Source of the DNA: JBBDWZ01 sp050732575
GTDB taxonomy: Bacteria > Gemmatimonadota > Gemmatimonadetes > Longimicrobiales > RSA9
Length of the DNA: 25,022 nucleotides
Direction of reading: 5' to 3'
NCBI GenBank assembly: GCA_050732575.1
Contig: JBOHRF010000050.1
Coordinates: 1-25,022 of the forward strand
Part shown: in pieces, positions 1 to 6,846 of the stretch
Layout: each line of letters starts with the position of its first letter
Numbering within the stretch: position 1 is the stretch's first letter
Position numbers and translations under genes: made by a program
Notes under the pieces: model-generated
What the model was told of the DNA's origin: nothing
Databases searched by the model: none
Seen by the model: the letters and a program-made list of their open reading frames with translations, nothing else

Positions 1-108
1 GGGAATTGCATAGCCCGACGTGAGCACTACGGTGGCGGCGAGCAGTGCGAACCAGGCGCGGCTCCGTTTTGTGCCTCGAGCGTATGAGTGCTGGGTGCAC
101 TCCTGCAT
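1..108 (-). CDS. N-terminus of an exported protein, cut by the window edge
   Basis: An open frame of 36 codons runs leftward off the window from an ATG at 108. The peptide starts MQECTQHSYARGTKRSRAW and is followed by a hydrophobic stretch, FALLAATVVLTSGYAIP. This is the charged-then-hydrophobic layout of a signal peptide or signal anchor. An AGGA box lies 8 bases upstream of the ATG (120 to 117), which favours this start over the in-frame ATG at 117. The mature protein is outside the window, so no function can be given. It is divergent from the 460-2932 locus and shares its 350-bp upstream region. A chance open frame of this length remains possible. Confidence 0.45.
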   Translation of the reverse strand, partial: MQECTQHSYARGTKRSRAWFALLAATVVLTSGYAIP

Positions 109-236
109 GGTGCACATCCTGGAATGAATGTGGATGCGGCCCCTCTCCGCGTGGGTTCGATAACCGTTTTGCTCTTGATCGAGCAATTGAACAGGGGTGA
201 ATTGCACGGATCTGCGGCCGAACGGCGTCATAGGGC

Positions 237-399
237 GGCCGTTGTGAACGGCCCCAACCGAGTGCCGGGCAGTCCCAGGGTAGCCCGAGAGCCGTTCTTA
301 GGGCCCAGGCGCCTGGTGACTCAGGCGCTCTGGCTGCGTCTACAAAGATGGCGGGCGGGGTGCCGCCTCTCGGGTAGCCCGTCATCCCCGGAACGGGGA
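237..399. other. Hairpin-rich intergenic leader, no gene seen
   Basis: The interval 109-459 holds no convincing gene. It contains a run of short perfect stems: GGCCGTT/AACGGCC at 237-253, the 12-base palindrome CCAGGCGCCTGG at 305-316, GGCGG/CCGCC at 354-367, CGGG/CCCG at 371-381 and TCCCCG/CGGGGA at 385-399. The last three are consecutive, 3 bases apart, and end about 60 bases before the ATG at 460. They could be a structured 5' leader or a terminator-like element. No known riboswitch core was recognised. Confidence 0.4.
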
Positions 400-459
400 C
401 GCTCGTTGTTTAGTGCGACACTCCCGCCCCCCGAGTAGTTCACCCGGAGGAGAAGTACC

Positions 460-1095
460 ATGCAGCACCGGATCAGTCGCCTCGGATTATCCTTGCTGGT
501 CATGCTGGTCGTGTTTACCCCGGCGCGTGCACGCGGAGAGCATGCGCGCGATCCCTGGCACAAGCGCAATTCCCGAGACCGTTTCGAGAATGTGGTGCGT
601 CACCGGAAAGACCGCGATTACGATCGTTGGCGCCGGGCCCGCATCGAACAGGTACGCCGGAACCGCATCGCGAATCTGCGGCGCATCCGACTGGAGCAAA
701 TTCGGCGCGCCCGCATCGAGCGCATTCGCCACGATCGGGCCGAACGAATCCGGCGGGCACGGCTGGAAGAGATCCTGCGCGCACGCCGCGATCGCTGTGA
801 CGATGGTGACTGGCGCCGCGTGGCCGGCCGCGGCTCGCGCGATCAGCTGGAGCAGATTCTGCTGGGCGGCCGCTACGGCGGTCACTGGGACGACGATTCC
901 GATTCACGGTCTCGCCGCTCGCGCCGCGTCGCCGACTGGTGCACCGACCGCCGCTCCGGCCGGCGGCCGCCCATCGTGGTGCACGACCCACGCAACTGGC
1001 CCGATCGGCGTGTGGATCGCCGTTACCTGGTGAGCGCGAACCCGGCCAAACAGGCCGCCGCGTTGCGCGCGCTAAATATCCTGACCAGCCCCTAG
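460..1095 (+). CDS. Secreted arginine-rich protein with an 8-residue tandem repeat
   Basis: A 211-residue protein. A strong GGAGGAG ribosome site precedes the ATG. Residues 1-24 form a signal peptide (hydrophobic core LGLSLLVMLVVF, likely cleavage after ARA). Residues 58-113 are seven consecutive octads of the pattern RRxR[IL]E[QRE][IVL], for example RRARIEQV, RRIRLEQI and RRARIERI. The rest is also very rich in Arg and Asp, with a short Asp/Ser/Arg patch near residue 150. The mature protein would be strongly cationic and probably helical through the repeat. No family was recognised. It is followed after 23 bases by a lipoprotein with acidic segments, so the two products may act together in the envelope; this is inference. 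The codons follow a clean 24-base repeat, which supports real coding in this frame. Confidence 0.7.
   Translation: MQHRISRLGLSLLVMLVVFTPARARGEHARDPWHKRNSRDRFENVVRHRKDRDYDRWRRARIEQVRRNRIANLRRIRLEQIRRARIERIRHDRAERIRRARLEEILRARRDRCDDGDWRRVAGRGSRDQLEQILLGGRYGGHWDDDSDSRSRRSRRVADWCTDRRSGRRPPIVVHDPRNWPDRRVDRRYLVSANPAKQAAALRALNILTSP
631..798 (+). repeat. Seven diverged 24-bp tandem repeats encoding an Arg-rich octad
   Basis: Reading in the frame of the 460-1095 gene, codons 58-113 split into seven units of exactly eight codons with no gap. Arg is kept at position 4 in all seven units and at position 1 in six. A hydrophobic residue occupies position 8 in six, and Glu/Ala/Asp position 6. The DNA units have diverged at synonymous and other sites, so the repeat is old and kept at protein level. 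Confidence 0.75.
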
Positions 1096-1118
1096 AACTC
1101 CCCGACAGGAGCGCTCTC

Positions 1119-1883
1119 ATGCACCCACAACGAACTGTCCCACTCATCCTCTCTCTGGTAGCGCTGCTGCCACTGGCCGCGTGCGACATGCTCGGCATCG
1201 GCTCCGATGATGAGACTCTCTCGGTTTCGTTCAGTGTACCGCGTACCTCGCTGGCGGGCCGATCCGCCGCGCTCATTCCGATTACCGATGGCTTGCACAC
1301 CATCGATCTGCTCAATGTCGATTTGACCATCGACCGGATCGTGATCGAGCGGGAAGGACGCGATATGGATGATGAGGGTGACGACGGCGGCAACGGCGGT
1401 CGCCACAGTCGTCACCACGACGAAGGCACCGAGCTGCGCGCCGGTGCGGTAACCGTGGCGCTGCCGCTCACGGGCGGAGTGGTCACGCTGATCAACTCGC
1501 CGCTGCCGGAAGGCACGTATGACGAGATCAAATTCAAGGTCTCATTCGTGCGCGCGCGCGGAACCTTTGATGGACAACCGTTCGACCTGACCCTGGCAGT
1601 CAATGTCGGACTGGACCTGGACCTGGATCCGCCCTTCGTGGTCGACTCCGCAGACGATAGCTTCAACGTCACCATCACGGTCGATCCGACTACCTGGTTC
1701 AAGATCAACGCGATTGTGATCGATCCGCGTGCCGTGCAGCTCAATGCCATGCTGCGCAGAGCGCTCGAGAATCAGATCCGCGCTTCGTTCCGCGCTTTCG
1801 AGGACAGTGATCGTGATGCCGACGACCGGGACACGGATACCGACAAACACGACCGGCGCGGCAGTAACCACGGTCACGGCTGA
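1119..1883 (+). CDS. DUF4382-like lipoprotein with acidic segments
   Basis: A 254-residue protein. The start is set by an AGGAG box 8 bases before the ATG at 1119; a longer upstream extension would overlap the preceding gene. Residues 1-22 are a lipoprotein signal with lipobox L19-A20-A21-C22, so the product should be membrane-anchored. The body (about 30-215) is beta-rich and resembles DUF4382: a leading beta strand, a GAVTVALPLTGG stretch and LINSPLPEGTYDEIKFKVSF, matching the pattern of that family where an 'effort to keep' strand follows a Gly-Thr-Tyr turn. An insert at about 82-104 is rich in Asp, Gly and His, and the C-terminal 30 residues are rich in Asp, Arg and His. Such regions could bind metal or the cationic upstream product; that is inference. 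The stop overlaps the likely start of the next gene. Confidence 0.65.
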   Translation: MHPQRTVPLILSLVALLPLAACDMLGIGSDDETLSVSFSVPRTSLAGRSAALIPITDGLHTIDLLNVDLTIDRIVIEREGRDMDDEGDDGGNGGRHSRHHDEGTELRAGAVTVALPLTGGVVTLINSPLPEGTYDEIKFKVSFVRARGTFDGQPFDLTLAVNVGLDLDLDPPFVVDSADDSFNVTITVDPTTWFKINAIVIDPRAVQLNAMLRRALENQIRASFRAFEDSDRDADDRDTDTDKHDRRGSNHGHG

Positions 1884-2932
1884 GCCGAAAGCGACCCCCC
1901 ACAACCTGGGCGATCCACGTCGCGTGCGCGGCGTGGGTCGCACTTTTGCTCGGGCTGGCCTTCGCCGCACCCGTTCGCTATCGCGAATTCGTTCAGGAAG
2001 ACCGTTTCATCGAATGGTGGACGGTCTTCCTGTTTTTGGCCGCCGCCATTCCGCTGGCCCGGCGCGCAATCGCACAGCGTCGCATCTTCGATCTGTTGAT
2101 CGCTGCCTTCTGCGTGTTCGTGGCCGGTGAGGAGTTCAGTTGGGGACAACGGCTGCTGGGCTTTACACCACCTGACCTCTTCCTCCAGCACAATACCCAG
2201 CAGGAATTCACACTGCACAACTTTGCCGACCTGTTCGGACAGCCCAAGGGTGTTCTGATGTTGGCGTTGGGCGGCTACGGCGTGGTATTGCCGCTGCTCG
2301 CGCGCGTACCCGGCGCCGCGCACCTGCTCGAGCACATGGGTGCATCCAGCCCGCACCTCAGTGTGACACCATGGTTTCTGGCCGCCGTGCTCCTGCTCTA
2401 CTTCTATCCGGTCGAGTTCACGGGCGAATGGGTGGAAGCCATGGCCGGCGGATTGTTCCTGGCATCAACACGACCGTCGCCGCGCGCGCTGTCGCTCGGG
2501 GTCTTGACCACGGCTGCCGCGGCCGCCGCACTCACCTTCATCAGCGCCCGCGCTGCGCAGGGCAGCCCGGCCGCCCTTGCTTGTGCCCGACAGGAAACGG
2601 CCGCACTCGCCGCCGACTTGCCCGGCGCAGCCACCCAGAAGCTCATCAACGTCCCGGGCTCCGTACACAAACGCATCTGGACCGCCATCCAGGATCGCTA
2701 CCTCTATCCCCATCGCTTCGCGCATTTTCAGAAAATCGCTTGCGCCACCGCGCCTCATTATTTCATCGATCCCTGGGGCTTGGCCTACTGGCTGCGCGTT
2801 GTCCCCATGGACAACGGCGCTCTGCAAATCACCGTCTACTCCATGGGCCCCAACCGCAGGAGAGATCACGACCCGGACCAGAAGCCGGGCGACGACATCA
2901 TCGCCACTGCCGTACGCCACGACCCCCGCTAA
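1880..2932 (+). CDS. Multi-pass membrane protein with a GEExSWGQR motif
   Basis: An uncharacterised integral membrane protein with about six hydrophobic segments, then a soluble C-terminal region (about residues 225-350) containing KRIWTAIQDRYLYPHRFAHF and YWLRVVPMDNGALQITVYSMG. The signature is FCVFVAGEEFSWGQRLLGF followed by TPPDLFLQHNTQQEF and LHNFADLFG. I recall GEExSWGQR-x-x-G with a following LHN as recurring in bacterial membrane proteins of unknown function. The start is unusual. The conventional choice, TTG at 1946, cuts the first membrane segment in half. The frame is open back to 1868, and a CTG at 1880 overlapping the upstream TGA gives MSRKRPPTTWAIHVACAAW, a normal membrane-protein N-terminus. 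Translational coupling would explain it. It is the third gene of the 460-2932 locus. Confidence 0.65.
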   Translation: MSRKRPPTTWAIHVACAAWVALLLGLAFAAPVRYREFVQEDRFIEWWTVFLFLAAAIPLARRAIAQRRIFDLLIAAFCVFVAGEEFSWGQRLLGFTPPDLFLQHNTQQEFTLHNFADLFGQPKGVLMLALGGYGVVLPLLARVPGAAHLLEHMGASSPHLSVTPWFLAAVLLLYFYPVEFTGEWVEAMAGGLFLASTRPSPRALSLGVLTTAAAAAALTFISARAAQGSPAALACARQETAALAADLPGAATQKLINVPGSVHKRIWTAIQDRYLYPHRFAHFQKIACATAPHYFIDPWGLAYWLRVVPMDNGALQITVYSMGPNRRRDHDPDQKPGDDIIATAVRHDPR

Positions 2933-2933
2933 T

Positions 2934-3028
2934 CCGTTCACGCTTTCGCTTTCGCTTTCGTTTTCGCTTTCGGTCGTTCCTTGACCGGGCAACCAACGGA
3001 CTAACAGCCGAAAGCGAAAACGTAACGG
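2934..3028. repeat. CGNTTT-hexamer hairpin element after the 460-2932 locus
   Basis: Directly after the stop codon lies a run of CGCTTT/CGTTTT hexamers. The arm at 2959-2973 is perfectly complementary to 3008-3022 (15 bp), with a 34-base loop. The outer flanks also echo each other (CCGTTCACG on the left, CGTAACGG on the right). The position suits a transcription terminator or mRNA-end stabiliser. It belongs to the same family as the hairpins at 14044-14104 and 19579-19648. Confidence 0.7.
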
Positions 3029-3047
3029 ACCCCTTCCGGACGGCTCC

Positions 3048-3087
3048 TCTAACGGCTAGAATCCCACTAACCGCTAACGAACTAGCG
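3048..3087 (+). promoter_or_regulatory. Likely promoter and operator of the BlaI-M56 pair
   Basis: TAGAAT at 3057-3062 is a good -10 box, 31 bases before the ATG at 3093. It is flanked by two dyads: TCTA-N5-TAGA at 3048-3060, overlapping the -10, and CGCTA-N6-TAGCG at 3072-3087. No Shine-Dalgarno site is visible before 3093. BlaI-family repressors bind dyads over their own promoter, so these are candidate operators. The word differs from the classical TACA/TGTA type. No convincing -35 was seen. Confidence 0.4.
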
Positions 3088-3092
3088 ATTCA

Positions 3093-3476
3093 ATGCCGCG
3101 CAAGCCGACCACCACGCTGACCGACGGCGAGTTGCGCCTGATGAATGTGCTCTGGCGCAGCGGGCCATCAACGGTGCTGGAAATCCAGGACGCGCTGGAG
3201 GACGACCTGGTGGACAGCACGATTCGCACGTTGCTGCGCATCCTGGAAGACAAGGGCTACGTGAAGCGGCGCAAGGAAGGCCGGGCGTTCCGCTATCATC
3301 CGTTGGTGGATCATGAGGAGACACGCGCAAGTGTGCTGGATCACCTGGTGCAGCGTTTTTTTCACACACCGGGTGACCTGGTCCTCAGCTTGTTGAAACG
3401 GGGCGAGCTGGATGAAGCGGAGCTGGCGCGCATCCGTCGTGCGCTGGAAGCGCGGCGCAAGGAGAAGCCTGAGTGA
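3093..3476 (+). CDS. BlaI/MecI/CopY-family transcriptional repressor
   Basis: 127 residues, the usual length of the family. The N-terminal winged helix (about residues 9-75) reads LTDGELRLMNVLWRSGPSTVLEIQDAL, then STIRTLLRILEDKGYVKRRKEGRAFRYHPLV in two adjoining stretches, closely following BlaI/MecI. The C-terminal helices (about 80-125) serve dimerisation in this family and contain the protease-sensitive region. It acts as a cytoplasmic repressor of its own operon and is inactivated when the partner M56 protease is triggered. Its stop overlaps the GTG of that protease (GTGA), a typical coupled arrangement. A link to beta-lactam resistance cannot be assumed, because this pairing is widespread in genomes without such a lactamase. 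Confidence 0.9.
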   Translation: MPRKPTTTLTDGELRLMNVLWRSGPSTVLEIQDALEDDLVDSTIRTLLRILEDKGYVKRRKEGRAFRYHPLVDHEETRASVLDHLVQRFFHTPGDLVLSLLKRGELDEAELARIRRALEARRKEKPE

Positions 3477-5659
3477 GCGCGCAGATTCTTTCCGTTCTGG
3501 CCAATGGGCTCTGGCAGGCTGCGGCCATTGCGCTGGCGGGTGCGCTGGTAGCGCGCATGATGAGGCAACGGACGGCAGCTCAGCGTTATGCGTTCTGGTA
3601 CGGTGTACTGGCGGTGGCGGTGGTGCTTCCGCTGATCAGCGCGCTGAGGCCAGCGGGAACGCCAGCTGGCGCCGCGCGGCCAGCCGTGGGAGCACGCCCA
3701 TATGCAGCGCCCGGGTACGCGCGGAGCGCGGATCCGGTGTCCCTCCGCGGGGAGCAGGTGGCCGCACCCAACGAAGACGTCACGCCGGTGCGCCCGCTGT
3801 CCGAGTCTAGCACATCCGATGCAGAAACCATGGCGAGTGCGCCTGCGCTGGTCACTTCAGCGCGCGTGAGCGAGCGGCTCCTGCAGGCCTATGCGCTGCT
3901 CACGCTGTTGTGGTTATCTGTGCTGGTGCGCGACCTGGTGCGCATGCGCAGGCTCGAGCGGCGCGCGGTTTCCCTGCCCCTGCGCATTGAGATCCTGCTG
4001 GCGCGCTGCCGGCGCGAATGCGGGGTTCGGCGCCCTATGCGTTACGGTGCTTCCACGGACATCGATACGCCCGTGTTCGTGGGTCTGTGGCGGCCTGCTC
4101 TGCTGTTGCCGCACGGGAGCTGGACTACGCTGAGCGAGCCCGAGCTGGTGCAGGTGGGCGCGCACGAGCTGGCGCACGCGCAGCGGCGCGACGACTGGTT
4201 CACACTGGTACAGCGGCTGGTGCTGGCCGTGTTCTTCTTCAATCCGGCTATTCGCTGGATTTGCACGCGCATCGCGCTGGAGCGCGAGATGGCGTGTGAC
4301 GAATGGGCGGTGCAACAAGTGCGCGCTGCGCCCGCTGATTTTGCCGGAACGTTGCTGCGCGTGGCCGAGCGCGCCGTATCGGGCCGACCGCGCGAACGGG
4401 TGGCTACCGCTTTTTCCGGCAGTTGTTTGCGCAGCCGTATCACGTGGCTGCTCGCCAGTGAAATGCGCGCACGTCAGAAACCTGCGCACCGGCGCGCCAT
4501 TTTCGCGCTGTCTGGTTTTGCTGCCGCTGTGTTCGGCATTGGCGCAGCGCCCACGTTGGACATCGTGGTTTCACGCCCCATCGTGTACCCCGGCCTGTAC
4601 CGGCCGAACGCGAGCACCGAAGCTACGCGCTCCCCCGCAGCGGTGACCCAACGCCTCAATGTGGCCTTCGATCGGCTGGCGGAGGCCGGATTCAATGGTG
4701 CAGTGCTGGTTGCGCTCGACGGCCAGATCGTGCTGCAGCGCGGCTTTGGCGTGACCAATCGGAACACGCGAACACCCGTGCAGGCAGGCACGCTCTTTCC
4801 CGCAGGCGCCATGGCCAAGATGCTGACCGCGGCTGCCATCCTGCGCCTGGAAGAACAGGGGCGTCTGAACATCAATGATCCGCTCACCAAATGGCTGGGT
4901 CCGCTGCCCGCGCCCAAGGATCGCATCACACTGCACCATCTGCTCGTGCACGCCAGCGGCGTGACACCGCAGGATCAGCCGGTGTACGCGCGCACCGAAG
5001 AAGATTTCATTGCCGGATTGCGCCGCGCCCCCGCTGAGTTCGAGCCCGCTGCCAACCAGCGACACTCTGACATTGCCTACAGTGCCCTCGCCCTGGTTGT
5101 GCAGCGCGCGTCAGGAATGCCGTATGAAGAATTCGTTCGGACTCAGCTGCTCGAGCCGGCTGGCCTGAAGAACACCTGGTTCGATCCCGATGCACCACGC
5201 CATCGTATGGCCGCCGAATACAGCACGACCTTCAAGAGCACGAGTGCGGTCAGCCCGCGACCCTATGTCTGGGGCCGGCGCGGTGCCATGGCCATCGTAT
5301 CCAACGTGGAAGACCTCTACCGCTGGCATCTGGCTTTGGAGAACGGGCTGTTCAACGTGCAACAGCGCGCCCGCATGTTCAACGCCGGCGTCGACAACCC
5401 ATGGGGCTCCAGCACTGGCTATGGCTGGGAAACCGCTACCACACGTCGCGGCACCACCATACAGCGCAGACTCTCCGCCTGGAATGGCAATTCCCTCGAG
5501 CTGATGCATGAGCCAGAAAGCAACCTGACCATCGCGCTCTTCATCGACAATCGCGTGGACTGGGATGCGCCGCGCTATGAGGCCATTGCCAACATCGCGC
5601 TACACGGCGATGCCGATGGGTGGGCGCAGAGGCATCTGCAGCGAGTGATACGGAACTAA
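3473..5659 (+). CDS. M56 membrane metalloprotease fused to a degenerate beta-lactamase-like domain
   Basis: 728 residues. Membrane segments are near 10-28, 39-58, 133-153, 242-262 and 341-361. The M56 zinc protease core has HELAH (H231, E232, H235) and the downstream E272 of the EMACD motif, as in BlaR1/MecR1. Residues from about 394 to 728 resemble a class-C-type serine beta-lactamase or esterase (PF00144-like): FNGAVLVALDGQIVLQRGFG, then AAAILRLEEQGRLNINDPL and HHLLVHASGV. In place of SxxK there is A446-M-A-K449, so the nucleophile is lost. In place of YxN there is H531-S-D533, and the later HxG-type motif is absent (RRLSAWNG). The domain therefore probably senses or binds rather than hydrolyses. 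Canonical BlaR1 has a class-D-like sensor at this place with an intact Ser. It starts with GTG overlapping the BlaI stop and an AAGGAG upstream. Confidence 0.85.
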   Translation: MSAQILSVLANGLWQAAAIALAGALVARMMRQRTAAQRYAFWYGVLAVAVVLPLISALRPAGTPAGAARPAVGARPYAAPGYARSADPVSLRGEQVAAPNEDVTPVRPLSESSTSDAETMASAPALVTSARVSERLLQAYALLTLLWLSVLVRDLVRMRRLERRAVSLPLRIEILLARCRRECGVRRPMRYGASTDIDTPVFVGLWRPALLLPHGSWTTLSEPELVQVGAHELAHAQRRDDWFTLVQRLVLAVFFFNPAIRWICTRIALEREMACDEWAVQQVRAAPADFAGTLLRVAERAVSGRPRERVATAFSGSCLRSRITWLLASEMRARQKPAHRRAIFALSGFAAAVFGIGAAPTLDIVVSRPIVYPGLYRPNASTEATRSPAAVTQRLNVAFDRLAEAGFNGAVLVALDGQIVLQRGFGVTNRNTRTPVQAGTLFPAGAMAKMLTAAAILRLEEQGRLNINDPLTKWLGPLPAPKDRITLHHLLVHASGVTPQDQPVYARTEEDFIAGLRRAPAEFEPAANQRHSDIAYSALALVVQRASGMPYEEFVRTQLLEPAGLKNTWFDPDAPRHRMAAEYSTTFKSTSAVSPRPYVWGRRGAMAIVSNVEDLYRWHLALENGLFNVQQRARMFNAGVDNPWGSSTGYGWETATTRRGTTIQRRLSAWNGNSLELMHEPESNLTIALFIDNRVDWDAPRYEAIANIALHGDADGWAQRHLQRVIRN

Positions 5660-5667
5660 TGGACCTT

Positions 5668-6027
5668 CACGTTCACGTTCCGAGCTGGTCCGACAAATCG
5701 AGCATGTTTTCGGTTCACAACGTTCGGGAGCGGGAGCGCATGACGGGAGCAGGCGCGGACAACGGGAGCGGGAGCGCATAACGGGAGCGGGAGCGCATAA
5801 CGGGAGCGGGAGCGTATAACGGGAGCGGGAGCGCATAACGGGAGCGGGAGCGCATTACGGGAGCGGGAGCGGACGGGCGCGGGTGCCGGCCTTCCGATGA
5901 TCGGTGCGCACAGGCCCGCTACCGCCTGCTCCCACTCCTTACTCCCGCTCTACGCTCCCGAATCATGGTAGCCGGCCGTCAGACCACTCAGCAGCGCGCG
6001 GCTCGGGATGGCAATGGATCGTTGCTC
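5668..6027. repeat. Composite palindromic repeat, copy A (with expanded tandem array)
   Basis: This fills the gap between the M56 gene and the 6050 gene. The well-matched core is 5708-6027 and aligns with 6551-6758: both begin TTTCGGTTCAC and end GGATGGCAA...GTTGCTC. The left half is purine-rich (GGGAGCGGGAGC), the right half is its complement in pattern (CTCCCGCTCC), so the whole can fold on itself. A central CCGAT-G-ATCGG dyad marks the middle. Before the core, 5668-5707 has CACGTTCACGTTC-type sequence related to the hexamer hairpins. Copy A is longer than copy B mainly through the tandem array at 5761-5872. Confidence 0.75.
5761..5872. repeat. 19-bp tandem repeat, five full units plus a partial
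   Basis: Units start at 5761, 5780, 5799, 5818 and 5837 with a period of 19. Each reads AACGGGAGCGGGAGCGCAT, except that the third has GTAT for GCAT. A sixth partial unit begins at 5856. The units abut with no spacers, so this is not a CRISPR array. It looks like local slippage within copy A of the composite repeat. Confidence 0.9.
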
Positions 6028-6049
6028 AGATTAGCGAAAGGAGACTAGG

Positions 6050-6505
6050 ATGCGACGGATGTTGATGACAGGCGCCCTCATCCTGTTGGGCGCAACACCG
6101 CTGCGTGCACAGAGCCAGGCGGCGGACCGGGAAGCGGTGCGGCAGGCGATTCTGGACTACGTGGAGGCGATTTACCAGGTGCAGCCGGAGCGCATTGCGA
6201 AGAGCGTGCACACCACGCTGGCCAAGCGCGGCTATCAGATTCCGCGCGATTCCACGCGCTACCATGAATATCCCATGACCTACGATCAGCTGGTGAATGT
6301 GGCGCGCACATTCAACAGTTCGGGCCGGGTGCCGGCTGATGCGCCCAAGCGCATCGAAATCTTCGAGGTCCTGGACCAGACGGCATCGGCCAAGCTGACC
6401 GCGATGTGGGGCATCGATTATTTCCATCTGGCCAAGTACGATGGCAAATGGAAGATCGTGAATGTGTTATGGCAGTCGGCGCCGCCAGCAGGGGCAAGCC
6501 GTTAA
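6050..6505 (+). CDS. Exported NTF2-like / putative lumazine-binding-type protein
   Basis: 151 residues. AGGAG lies 6 bases before the ATG. Residues 1-20 are a signal peptide (MLMTGALILLGATPLRAQ), so the product is probably periplasmic. The body resembles the Lumazine_bd_2 / NTF2-like fold: ADREAVRQAILDYVEAIYQV, then an HTTLAKRGY segment and a C-terminal WGIDYFHLAKYDGKWKIVNVLW strand pair typical of this fold. These small alpha+beta barrels often have no known enzymatic role; no catalytic residues can be assigned. The gene is alone in its strand block and lies between two direct copies of a composite repeat, which suggests local duplication or mobility of the surrounding DNA. Confidence 0.75.
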   Translation: MRRMLMTGALILLGATPLRAQSQAADREAVRQAILDYVEAIYQVQPERIAKSVHTTLAKRGYQIPRDSTRYHEYPMTYDQLVNVARTFNSSGRVPADAPKRIEIFEVLDQTASAKLTAMWGIDYFHLAKYDGKWKIVNVLWQSAPPAGASR

Positions 6506-6758
6506 CACGTTCTCGCTCTCAGTTCAGAGCCGTCCGAAAAAGAGAGCCAGGCTTTCGGTTCACCATGTTCGGGAGCGGGAGCGCATAACGGGAGCAGGCG
6601 CGGCCGGGCGCGGGCACCGGCCTACCGATGATCGGTGCGCAAGGCCCGTTCCGGCCTGCTCCCGCTCCTAACTCCCGCTCCTGGCTCCCGCATCATGGTA
6701 GCCGGCGGTCCGACCACTCAGCAGCGCGCTGCTCGGGATGGCAACGGGACCGTTGCTC
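6506..6758. repeat. Composite palindromic repeat, copy B
   Basis: Same orientation as copy A, core 6551-6758. Arms such as GGGAGCAGG (6588-6596) and CCTGCTCCC (6655-6663) are perfectly complementary, around a centre with the dyad ACCGAT-G-ATCGGT at 6624-6636. The leading part 6506-6550 starts ACACGTTCTCGCTCTC, matching the hexamer family, and shares CCGA-AAA with copy A. The gap 6506-6846 holds no gene. The remaining 6759-6846 shows nothing recognisable. Confidence 0.75.
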
Positions 6759-6846
6759 GTTGACTTGAAACGTTCCAGTCGTTGGACGGTGGATCTGAAC
6801 GTTGGGCAGCGCAGGCCAAACCCATCCAGGGCCAACGTGACTGGCG

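Noticed and set aside
237..399. Known riboswitch (cyclic di-GMP or cobalamin type)
   Set aside because: Short stems are present, but I could not match the conserved core bases of either class.
88..438. Rightward open frame of 116 codons
   Set aside because: It begins inside the minus-strand signal-peptide region, has no ribosome site and no protein-like pattern, and overlaps the hairpin-rich leader.
515..1393. Long leftward frame of 292 codons
   Set aside because: It is antisense to the Arg-rich gene and its neighbour. The Arg/Ser-rich composition is what an antisense frame of a GC-rich repeat gives.
3093..5659. Beta-lactam resistance operon
   Set aside because: No functional beta-lactamase is present; the fused lactamase-like domain lacks the catalytic Ser, and BlaI/M56 pairs have other roles.
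5761..5872. Possible CRISPR array
   Set aside because: Units of 19 bp abut with no spacers, and there are no cas genes.
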